This document shows positions 53,601-64,000 of a DNA stretch of 64,000 bases, in pieces (the stretch's first letter is position 1; each line of letters begins with the position of its first letter). Where the stretch lies: NCBI GenBank assembly GCA_916613615.1, contig OU744724.1:43564662-43628661 (forward strand). Reading direction: 5' to 3'. A program made the position numbers and the translations under genes. The stretch is from Steromphala cineraria. Lineage: Eukaryota > Mollusca > Gastropoda > Trochida > Trochidae. The notes beneath the pieces were generated by a model that saw only the letters and a program-made list of their open reading frames with translations, was not told where the DNA came from and did no database searches.

Positions 53601-54867
53601 TAATGTACATCTATTCATCTTTTCCTGTCGAAATCGTTTCAAAATCAACTCTCGTTCATCGCCGTTTTTCTGATCTGAGTAGTGAACTGTGACCTTTGCA
53701 CTGACCTATAGAGTCATCGGCACGATAAGATGCTTTCTTATTGTTTGAATGTATTGAAGTTGAAACGCCACCTGCAACGATCCTTGGAAACATTACTCAG
53801 TTCAGAAACACAGCGATGTATGAGTAGTGTTTTCTGGCTGAAATTGAATATATCAATCCTTTTTTCAGTGTAACTTTACTCTTTATATATTCAAACATGG
53901 ATATATATTTTGTAAGTGATCATTACAATATTGAAGTAGACACTCTGACGATTTATAACTTGAAATATATAAAATAAAAAAGTCTAACTGATGGAGGTAG
54001 ATCAAAGGTAAAAGAAAAAATATAAATCTAGACAATGCAATCACACCTGTGTGTTTTTCTTTGATCTACACAGGTATATTTTATGTTGTTACACGTACCT
54101 TGCACGAGGCAACTGGTAATAATACGCTAAATTGATATCGGAAACCAAACTACAATTTCAAAGTTTGCAAATTTCGTTTGACACCATCTGGAGATTTCCC
54201 TGCAACGAATAACCGTTTAATGTACATTGAAGATGCAAAAATAGCATATAGATTATAATATTGATAAAAAGGATATATCATAAACCATGATGATGAAAAG
54301 GATCCGAATATGTTTCACTGCCTCGGGGGATTTCGAATTTTGTTTGAAATTCAAGATTTTGTAATAAAGTAAATCTTGTTTGTCTATTTATGTATATCAT
54401 ATGTGATCTATGAACAAAGTGTCTGTTGTTCAACTTGACTAGAGAACCACTCTGCAATCGTTCATCACATATTGTTTGGCTTTGATGTGAACTATAATGC
54501 TATTTATTGTAAATAAATTTTTCAAAACCTCTGACATATATGTCCTCAAATGACAAATATATGCTAAATAGTTATTTCAATGACAATAAAAAAACAAACC
54601 TTTCTATTTGCTGAAGTCAAAAACACAAGTTCAGTTTACACAGATACCAGTTGTTTATTTTAATCACATACTGTTTTGTTTAAATAAGAAAGTAAATGCC
54701 ATAATTCATGATATTAATTCAAAACATCTCAAAAATTCATTTTCAAATGTCAATTATATGATCAAAACGTAAAACAGTCATTTAATCGTAAAAGTCAAAT
54801 TCACACGTCCGTCTTGCATGAATACATCAAACATGATCAACTCGTAACTTTCATTCTGACTTCTTAA
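50651..54867. other. downstream intergenic DNA, no gene recognised
   Basis: AT-rich. Two GC-richer islands (about 51365-51480 and 52180-52545) lack frames or splice-bounded exons. No mobile element could be named. Confidence 0.5.
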
Positions 54868-55226
54868 AGGGGCAGTAGTACGTTTTTAGGGGGAATATAA
54901 GGTGATGTCAGGAAAATGAAAATTAATAGTTCCAATTCAAAGACAATGCATTAACCTAAATGGAGCAATAATAATTCAAATATATAATGTAAAGTTTAGC
55001 CATGCGATTACTTTTTATTACACAAAATGAATTAAAGGTGTTCACACAAAATGGACGCCAATGAATTTTAGGTGAATCTTCATACTTTCTCCTCTGACTA
55101 TAGATAATTGGTTTGTGTTATGAAATTTTTGACACTATCACAATTATACATTTAGCATTAACATACAATTATCAGTGAAATTTTTTAGTAAAATATAAAA
55201 TCATCAAAAAACGTGCTACTGTCCCT
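54868..55226 (-). mobile_element. TTAA MITE, copy 10
   Basis: TTAA at 54864-54867 and 55227-55230, full terminal repeats. The base before the left TTAA is C, which shows that the duplicated target is TTAA and not TTTAAA. Confidence 0.92.
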
Positions 55227-55230
55227 TTAA

Positions 55231-56298
55231 AGAGCATAGTTTACTTACAAAAAGACGCTGGAATAAACGTGCCGTATAGCTGCTGATTAAAAGTTAAGTT
55301 AATTACGTTTGAACTGTACAAATATCATGTAATATGATGTTCGCTTGCGTTCAACAGTCAACGAGGATTGTAACAAAAGACGTGATTTTTTTAGTAGAAG
55401 AAGGAAAATCATGTTCCGACCACTAACTGAAAGCTGGTACTATAGCAATAACAGAGGAACATATTTAACAGGGATTTAATAAACACTTTGGTCCAAAATG
55501 CAAAAAACATGTTGCAGACAGAAGAAAATCAAAATTTTCAAATTGGTACCCCATATCTCTCTTGGAGAATCACAGAATCGTATCTGGTATGCCTAATAGC
55601 TGTTCTCTGGTATATATTAAGTGTAGAGATGATCAACGTACATATTAATATTTAAGCTTTCACTATACATGTAAGGTATATTGTTTGGAAATGGTGACCC
55701 ATTTCAAATTAAAAAAAAATGGGATTTTATATAGGAAATCGTGCACAGTTAAACAAACTTTTGGTAAGAAAGAAGTTACGTAAGCAACTGTTTCAAATTA
55801 CCTTATCAAATATGTTTGCATTTGGTCATTGTTCTGATACATCTTCTTCATCTTTGATTTGCTGTGTCAATATGTTTTACTTTTGAATCGTAGTTTCTTC
55901 ATCTATGGGAATATATCATTTAATATATCTGAAATCTTAGATTTTGATTTGATAACCATGGTTAAGTAATATTTGTTCGATGTAAATGATAGCTCAACAC
56001 GGACTCAACGCTGTCATCACGTTGCTTACATCTCTAAACAAAACATCATTAAAAAAAAGTTGACTTCCCAAAACCGCTGAGGATAATTTTATATTTGTTA
56101 ATACTTAACCCTAAAAATCAATACGCTAAACATTAATACATGAAATCTGAATGTCTTAGAATACGAAATAAACAATGGTAGAAATTGAGTAATTTCAATA
56201 TTTTCATAGACTAAACACATGTGCCGCAATTGTTCAGCAGATATTTAAGTACACAAAAACATGTCGAAAACATAGAAATATTATTATCTTTATAACCC
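55231..56298. other. AT-rich stretch, nothing recognised
   Basis: No supported feature. Confidence 0.5.
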
Positions 56299-56529
56299 GT
56301 GAAAATATTCTTATCATATTATCATAATTTCATGGTCAATATGCAGAATAAACGTTTGATTAATCAACCATATGTTGTCAACAAAGTAGTTGATCCAATC
56401 TCGGCCACACAAGCAGTATTTGAAATTGTTTTTATTATTGCATTATGCGTGAATAAAACAGAGGCTGCAAAACAACGTATTTATTTTGATCACGGCAGGG
56501 GTTACGGGTTCATTGCAAATGGACAGTAA
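56299..56529 (+). other. ORF with hydrophobic segment and a splice-donor-like end; unproven exon
   Basis: The frame contains FEIVFIIALCVNKTEAAKQR followed by IYFDHGRGYGFIANG and runs into GGACA|GTAAGTG, a good donor. This could be a first exon encoding a signal peptide. No matching downstream exon was found in the window and the family is not recognised, so chance is a real alternative. Confidence 0.2.
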
Positions 56530-57639
56530 GTGTCTTATCAAATATGTCAATATCTTTCATTGAAAGAATAGCCCCGGGGAAATTTTTTGTTTCGGCATAG
56601 CGTGAAAATAGATATCATTGCTTATTGAAGTTGAGATTATTTCCCCATTTACCACTTTAACAATTGACAAACACTCATCGGAAAGGCCAGTCGAAATTTT
56701 TACATATTTTGTCAAGATACCCCCAGGTGGACATGTCAATTAAAGATCCTCTCTGATCCAAGGTACATCCCGATCGCTCAAATCTCGTACTTTATCGCGC
56801 GAACACGAGCCACGTGATACACGTGATGTGACGTAATGTCCTCGCTTTTCTTCAGTTTGAGTTTGGCCACGGGCGACATTAACATTTAAATGGGCGTATC
56901 GCTGTCCAATTTCATGCATCTAAGCACAAATGGCGACGTAAAGATTTATTACCGATTTGTATCTCCACATGAGAGGTTTGACGTTAAAAGCATTGGTTAA
57001 TTCACTTTGACTTGAAAGAACTTTTATACCAAAATCAATAAAAACTTGACATAATTCATTTTTATATAAATATTGTACACAACACAATTTTACTACTGAT
57101 TGATTCTTCAAAGTACGATTCGTTTGGTATATACATAATGTATACACAATGGTTATTTATGGTTATAAACGTTGGTTTTCAACGCAAAAAAAAAAGGAGT
57201 TAATTTTAGAATTTCATCCTTTCAATTACTGTCTGAAATATACCTCAAACTGCTTTAAAGGTCCCGATTTTAACAATCTAACTTTACCTTGGACTATTTC
57301 GTCTATCATATACTTTGTCCTATTTATAATCTGCATTTGAGGTATAGAGACAATTATCTAACTAATTTTGTTATCATCAAAAAGGTGACAATATATGAAT
57401 TCAGACATTAGATTACGTCATTTTCTTTTGGGTTCCTTAATCCTCTTATATTTTGTCTCTTTGCTTTGATGCCTTTAAAATCATCTTGCCACATCATCAA
57501 AATTTTTTATTTTGCAATTTTCGCACAACAAAGATAATAAAATATTAATTAACATTTTTTAATAAAAGCATATCTCACAAATCCTGTCACGATTAAAAGA
57601 CACAAAATCACATTGCCTCGAACAAACTAAACCAATCTG

Positions 57640-58180
57640 AATCTGTCTTCTAGGTTCAAGTGCCAAAGTTAGTAACAGATTATAGAAGTCTGCGACTGAA
57701 TAAATTCACTTAGAGCCAATGTACAAATGATCTCGCCAATTGCCCGCCGAATTACCACTTTACGAGCTCGTATAATACGCTTTATCAACGCACAGTCTGC
57801 CTCGTAAGGGGCAGAATTGTCACAAATCCGACGTCTTTGACAACATCTAAGATAATCCGCCAGTTTTACACCTAACCCGACTAATCTATCACTTTACAAA
57901 ATCGAATATTCTCCGATTGTCTGGAAGGGCAACTCAGGATGTGAGGGTAATTTGCGTTGTTAAGACAACTCCGTAGCCTTTATTAGTGCACAAAGATTCC
58001 TGATTGCGCGACTAAATTGGGGACCCTTGTGAACAAACTCGCCAAGGTTCGTTAGTTAGTAAGGCCGCGTATTATTAACGTACAGAAGCGTAATTACCGA
58101 GGAGGTTGAGACGTGTTGTGTAAGTGCGTAGGCCCGTGTTCTATAATCTATTGTCGTGATTTATATGTTCTATCTAAGCA
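57640..58180. other. unusually complex, non-repetitive block; possible conserved noncoding element
   Basis: Within AT-rich surroundings this 540-bp block has balanced base composition, no simple repeats, no long frame and no resemblance to any repeat in the window. Such blocks are often cis-regulatory elements; this is an inference from texture only. Confidence 0.3.
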
Positions 58181-58742
58181 AAACTTAACATATGTTAACC
58201 CTTGACGTGCAGAAATTTACGTGATGGTCAAAAGTAAAATTGTCAAGGGAATTTTTTTATAAACAATAATCGCCCATTTTAGATTTTTTTCATCCGGTAA
58301 ATTAAACAAAACACACATAATAATATGATCTTTTTATAACAAATTGACTTATCGGAAGACAAAAACATTTCATTTACAATAAGCTATATAATTGTGTTCA
58401 GAACTTATAACTCTCACTATCTGCAATATCAAATTCGTTTGTGCCTTTCGGGATTCGAACTCACACCATCAGTGTGCGGCAGTGTTTCAAACAACATATA
58501 TGATCTTAGAAACTAAAATATTACATATAATATATGGTTTCCACTAAGTATAATAATCGATTTTACCATAACCTTAATGACGCGTTTTTGTGTTTAAGTT
58601 TTAAAACCGTTTTAAAACCTGCATAGCGCAGTAGCTTCTGTTATTATTTAGGAGAAGCTTTATGATCATTACATTATCCTAACTAGAAAAGAAACCGGGG
58701 TTTATGTTATTCAATCTTAGATCTTGACTTTTTTAACAATAA

Positions 58743-59110
58743 TTATAGAATCACTGAGTTCAGTACAAAGAAGAAAGTACTATATTTGCAGCATATATAC
58801 AAAGTTGATTGCAATGAACCTGATAGATTGGCGGAGAAAGAATTATTGTTTATAAAAATATTCAAGCCAAAGCTACATGTAAATCCCAAAATCTTATTAA
58901 CTTCAATTCCAATGTGCATGTACATAATGTTTTCATTTTCTGTTTCTACGGAGATGTATGTGTACTCCTGTAACTATGTTGCACTGTGACGTCATAATTG
59001 TATTTGATGACGTCATTACAACTGACTCAACATCATTCACCTGAAGATACCGAAAGGTTGAAAGTACTAGTGAATAAAGTCATCGAAGTTTCAACAAATC
59101 GTTTTATTCT
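58743..59110 (+). pseudogene. possible Penelope-like element, 3' coding end and tail
   Basis: The frame reads QHIYKVDCNEPDRLAEKELL then FIKIFKPKLH, like the end of GIY-YIG endonuclease domains of Penelope-like elements. It is followed by a noncoding tail with CCTGAAGATACCGAAAGGTT, which resembles their 3' ends. Assignment rests on pattern memory. Confidence 0.4.
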
Positions 59111-59153
59111 AGATAAGACCTGAGAGTTGGACACATTTGAACTGTTTATATAT

Positions 59154-59235
59154 ATGATGAATAAAATACTTCAGACGACACTTGCTATAGGTATCATGTT
59201 AATGATGACTGGATGCGAAGTATTTTATTCATCAT
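59154..59235. repeat. perfect 19-bp hairpin
   Basis: ATGATGAATAAAATACTTC (59154-59172) is the exact inverse of 59217-59235, with a 44-base loop. Confidence 0.85.
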
Positions 59236-60611
59236 ATCTACATTTGCTATATATATCAACTTCCATGTCAAACATTTAATTCACATTGTACCAGTCTTTA
59301 GTATACACATATAAGTATGAACATATGTAGTGTCAACTTAGACCTCTGGTCACTATAAATGACCTCTGGATAGTCAAATGACCCCTCTAAAGGCCGTTTG
59401 TGAGTCACATGACCATCTGTCCAGCATGTCAAATCGCCGTAAGTGTGTCGGCAGTTCAAACGCTTAACCCATCATCACGCTCTTTATACTGGTCACTTGA
59501 GTCGGCGCTTGCGACTGCCAAGGGGCATAATTCCTTTAATCAGAGTTAGCTCCCTTTGCAGACGACGTCATTTTGCTTTTTACAGACACGTCTGTTTAAA
59601 GATAGTGAGATAGTACTGAAACAGAGAAAGCCGAATGAATAGGACTTTTAACACGTTTTGGAATTAATCTACCTAGTGTTTTTTTCATATCTAAAATGTG
59701 AAATGATAATGATGGACACTTCAAATAAAAGTGTTTTAGCACATTTTATTATGATCTATTTCTCTCATCTTATTTTACAAAATGTTTTTGAAGACTTAAA
59801 CATGGCAGAACACTAATAAATTGTTTGATATTCTGTTTCTGATTTTTTTTATAATACAAGAGTTATTCTCTGTACATGCATATGCATTGGACAAAAAAGA
59901 CATTACTTTTCTCTTTCTTATTTGAATACAAAATTATTGAATTTTCACATACAAATTTATGATATTGATGTTCAAGCTAAACTTTAAATAATAAATGCTT
60001 GAAAACTGACATCTCGTGGTTGTTTAACGTTATGAATTATTTGTGATCCTATGGAATGGTTCATTACTAAACATTTTATGTTTCATATCAAAATTCATTG
60101 CTTTGTAGTCACTATGTCATTATCACTTCCCATTGTCACATTAAAATGTTCCTAAACGTCCGACTTTCACTTCATGTCACGTTATTCCACGATATTAACC
60201 ATTCTTTTATTAATGTCAATCTCCCATTATCAGTCCCCATAGTGCTTGAGTTCTAAGCACGAAGTCAATACACAATCAACAACAATACAACCATAAATGT
60301 TTGCTTAATGACTTTGTCTGGTATTCAATGGAGAATGTCATTTACCATACAATAATCGCCGCTGCACTTAAAAGTATCAGTAATTTTGTAAAAGCATCTC
60401 TCTTACAAGCTCTTTAACCATGTTCGGAGTTTAATGGCACTAAGCCTCGTTCTGATCTCGATATACACTACACTGTTGGGCACTTCCTTTTCAAACCGTG
60501 GTCAAATCGAGGCTGAGTAGGAATGAGTTGAACCCACCCTATTTAGAAATGGCGTGTCTTTCTTTCCAAGTTCTGGGAAACTGATTTCAAGGAGATTTTG
60601 AGAGAGACCTC
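59236..60611. other. no gene recognised
   Basis: Apart from the short dispersed text ATCAGAGTTAGCTCCCTTTG near 59539, shared with about 48689, nothing stands out. Confidence 0.5.
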
Positions 60612-60875
60612 GTGCTCACGAAGCGTGGTCAAGACAATATTATCATTATGACGTCATCAGTTTTGCAACAAATTGTCACGCCTTACCAATATCGAGTACC
60701 ACCAACGAAAATGACAGGCGGAACCGGAAGTGTGAGACTTGTGTTTCAAGATAAGGAAATTACCTTTGATTGTTTGAATGCCACTCGAAAGAAATCTTGT
60801 CCATCTCGTGGTGTGAAAACTGTATTGATTGGTAAAGACATGATTTATGTAATTTCCGGGCACCTTTTGATGTAA
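60612..60875 (+). other. unrecognised 87-codon ORF, probably chance
   Basis: Contains GGTGSVRLVFQDKEITFDCL and a Cys pair, is more balanced in codon use than other stray frames here, and starts near a CATCAG acceptor-like site. An equally long frame lies on the opposite strand. No family recognised. Confidence 0.15.
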
Positions 60876-62559
60876 AGTACATAACATATCTATGTCTTTT
60901 GATGTAAAAATGAGAAAGTGAAATAAAATTAACCGAAAATAAAGTTCATTATCTTAAAATATTCTCATATTTATGCACGCTGGCATGGAAACTTTTTAGA
61001 TGACTTTTTTATTTAAGCCTATCACGAACAAGAACGATAGTTATATAAATGATCGCACGAGTTTTATAAATTAAATCATTCGAATTATATCCTTTCCTTC
61101 TTTCAATTGCAAGTTCTATTCCATTTGGAAATTGCTTGCTTTCCGTATGACGTCAAAAACAATTATTTAATGACTTCACAAATACGTAAATACGAGAATT
61201 TGCGCAGAAACAATCATTGTTCGGAAAAATGCGATTTGTACACGATATTTCTAAATAATTAAAAACTGAATCAATACAAGAAAATGATATGCAAAATCAT
61301 TCTGCACTAAGTTTTCAACTTTACACATTTCAGAACAACAGAAGAGAATGGATTTTTCAATAAGAATCTCTTCTTCTATGAAATCACCTGTTTCTTAGCT
61401 ATACAGAAACTCCAAACTTCTTGAAACTGATGCAAGAACTTCTCGACTCCGTAAGACAAACTTTAATCCCTGAACGATTTTCCTTAACAAATCAGACCCA
61501 AAGGTTGCTTTTATGCGGAACCTGTAGTCTGTTGGAAGGATATCGGACTACAAGTTGATATATTGTCTCAAATCACTCCCAAACCAATCCTAAGCTCCTG
61601 ACATCACTTAATTCTCTGCCGTTCAATACCCGTTAGAGGAAGCAACTGAAGAACTCCTTACAGGTTTACATAGCTAAATGAAGTAACCTGTTGTTTAGTT
61701 CAACAAACACTTGATTTACGACACTTGGTTTGTGCTAAAAGCTTTTGTAATTGTCAAGTGAATTTATTGGTGAAAGTGAGTTTTGGATGCAATTCAAGGC
61801 TTCTACAAATGCTTTCTGTTTCTGGAAGGTGGGATGTGTTAAGGTGCTTGGTATACTTTTGTAAAAGGATAGGCGTGAGATTATGAGAAAATGATAAATC
61901 ATTTTAAAAAAATAACAAAATATGAAGAATTGGCGTCAGAATGCGAAGTATGTGAACTTGTTATATTTAAAAAAAAAGCCAAGTGAGGCATAAGCAATTA
62001 TTGTCGACCTAATGGACAAATGAGTATACATGTAACGTTTAATATTACAGGTTTGGTTAAAACAAGAAAACACCAAAATGAAGAACAAAGAAATCAATGT
62101 TAAAATGTTTTTTTTTTTTTTATAATTTCGAATTTAAGATCAAATTCAAAAGGAGGCAAAAACCTTAAAAGCTATTTAGCGGAAATTGCAAACGGCGCCG
62201 AACCGTAACATTCAAAATATAACACTCTTTTGATAAAACATTTCATTTATGGACATAGAACATGGCAATAGCGCTTAAATGTGCTTCCTTTTCGGATGAT
62301 TAAAAAGTGTCGATGTTTCCAAACCATTTTGAAGGAAGAATTAGGTATATGAAAGCAAGCCCTGTCAATTAAAGTCAATCATTGTCAAGAGAGCGTCACG
62401 TGATACTCAAACTTCCGCTAACAAGGGGAGAGCACTCTCGGACTATTATTCGAACAAGTCAGACTCTGCCAGCACATTTCGTGAAGATTTTTAGATCGAT
62501 GGGGATAATTGATTTTTGGGGGTATCGAACAGGGACGCGCTTGTAACAGGCCCCCTCCC
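60876..62559. other. no gene recognised
   Basis: AT-rich with a poly-T tract near 62107-62122. The part at about 61390-61700 is more complex in composition but has no frame. Confidence 0.5.
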
Positions 62560-62699
62560 CTCAACTAAGCACTTCTAACTCAGGCGAACTGGTGCAAATC
62601 TTTCAAGACCTGAACGATCGCCTCGAACATGTCGTCTGCTCCTACACTTGTAGATCGAGCTCTCCAAGCAAGGGCTTCCAGACCTGTCAAGGAAACAAT

Positions 62700-62760
62700 G
62701 GGTGAGAGGGCCACGTACCACGCTTGACAAGTCACGAGGTTCGAATCCCGAGATTTCTCT
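62700..62760 (+). repeat. tRNA-like segment with B box
   Basis: GGTGAGAGGGCCACGTACCA is followed by CGAGGTTCGAATCCCGAG. The second is a strong B box, the first a weak A box. Likely the head of a decayed SINE; the cloverleaf does not close. Confidence 0.4.
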
Positions 62761-64000
62761 GTTTTTTCCTGCGGACCCCATGGAGTTCTTTTGTGCTAAT
62801 TGACGAGAAAGTCCTGCCCTTTTCTAGACTCATTAGTTTTGATAATTTTACAATAATCTACCCCCTACCAATTAGACATATTAGTATATTCTGTAGAAGG
62901 ATGCAGTTGTGATGGAAACAATGTTCAAAAGCCTCTCAACTCCATCGGGTTTTCTCAATTTCCTTATTTTAAAAATCTGACGTTTTCTAAGACTTCCCAC
63001 GTTTTGATTTTGTCAAGCTTCAGCGTATATCCTCATTCCCTCCTGAGTTTATTCCCCGCTGACTTCAGTTCCTGTTTCCTATCAATAAAGTCCACATTTT
63101 CCATTGATGAAATCTTTTATACTGCTGTTCTGATTTGCTAACATGTCAACCATTGTTAAAACCTCTGTTTTGCTGACACTTTTGATACAAGTCTTTGTTC
63201 GTTGCTTGAGCAAAGTCAAATGGTGTTTGGGCTCCATTGATTGACCATTGAAAGGTTTGATCTCTACATCCTTTAAATCCACAATGTGAAATTACACTTT
63301 CAAGTTGCCAGATGTGTTGACTTTTGGTGAACCACTTTTCTTTAAATTGTCCATATTTCATTTTTGTATTTATTGTGTAATGTTTCATTTGAAAGTTTCA
63401 ATATTGAAATTTTAACTCTTTGAAGATAATTTGGCACCTGCAACCAATGTTTAATTTTTATATCCCAAGGTTTGTGTTTCACTTGTATATCCACTTATTT
63501 CATAGACCAGAACAGAGATATTAACTAAGAGCAACCTCGCCTTATGAAATACACTTCATCCTTGTAGAAATGAAATGAATGTAAAATAAATCTTTCTTGT
63601 CTTCTTACAATTTAATCTGCCAAAATCAATACCTCAATGTTAAATATGTCAGATGTTCAAAAGATTTTATTGGTAAGCAAATAGAAGGCACAATATATAC
63701 AAAGAAGAAACGATCTGAAAACCATTTAGAATTAACTTCGTTATATTTTGAAAAAAATGTAACGTCAATCAAATAAGTGAATGAAATGAATTTCGTATGA
63801 ATTTTGTTATTGTTCAAACAGCAGCCGTTATTCAACTGAAATATCATTTTCGATTTCCACAAATTTTAACAATCTTAATTTTGACAAGTTTCCATAGGTT
63901 TCTAGAGAAAAAAATCGGAAGGATACAGAAAACAATATTATATTATAAAGGAGGAATTAAAAGGGTCTTCTCAATTAATATCCAGTGTTCTATCCAAATA
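62761..64000. other. no gene recognised; two overlapping short minus frames
   Basis: Minus frames at 63146-63388 and 63082-63282 share codon texture (HCGFKGCRDQTFQWS; QATNKDLYQKCQQNRG) and may be one decayed coding piece with a frameshift. I do not recognise it. Confidence 0.3.

Noticed and set aside
53760..53840. Similarity to 47225-47285 (ACTCAG...CAGAAAC...GTATGAGTAG-like text)
   Set aside because: Only short, interrupted matches; not enough to call a repeat family.

Overview
The window reads as nuclear DNA of a lophotrochozoan animal, most likely a bivalve mollusc. It is AT-rich and intron-rich, with two split genes, many decayed transposons of several classes, and a C-terminal membrane module that I recognise from other molluscan proteins. 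No species can be named from the sequence. Gene models rest on reading frame, splice sites and phase only.

Two protein-coding genes stand head to head. On the minus strand (25076 down to 12956), four exons in matching phase encode a 529-residue type I membrane protein: signal peptide, one F-type lectin (fucolectin/FTP) domain split over two exons, a long Ser/Thr-rich stalk, a juxtamembrane module and one membrane helix. On the plus strand (27014 to 50604), eight exons in matching phase encode a 339-residue secreted protein with one ZP domain, a dibasic furin-like site and a hydrophilic C-terminal tail. About 1.9 kb separates the two start codons. Both products are built for the cell surface or extracellular matrix.

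The introns are filled with mobile DNA. The last lectin intron holds a 5.1-kb Gypsy-type LTR element with matching 177-bp LTRs and a perfect 5-bp target duplication, inserted into the 3' end of an older LINE. The ZP intron between exons 6 and 7 holds a 5.5-kb DIRS-type tyrosine-recombinase retrotransposon. Its exact ends can be read because an uninterrupted copy of its target lies 1.6 kb downstream. A TTAA-specific MITE family occurs about ten times, once nested inside itself. Three families of terminal-inverted-repeat elements have 9-bp target duplications of the kind Mutator-like elements make. There are also an internally deleted PIF/Harbinger element with very long inverted ends (4.2-6.6 kb), tRNA-derived SINEs, LINE and Penelope-like remnants, minisatellites and hairpins.

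The most unusual host feature is at the end of ZP exon 6. A 42-bp unit that includes the exon end and its 5' splice site has been tandemly amplified, giving 13 GT donor sites; the ten after the first keep the reading frame. Each unit would add 14 residues with two or three cysteines and usually an N-glycosylation sequon. From about 50.6 kb to the end only scattered repeats, hairpins and a few unproven ORFs are visible.
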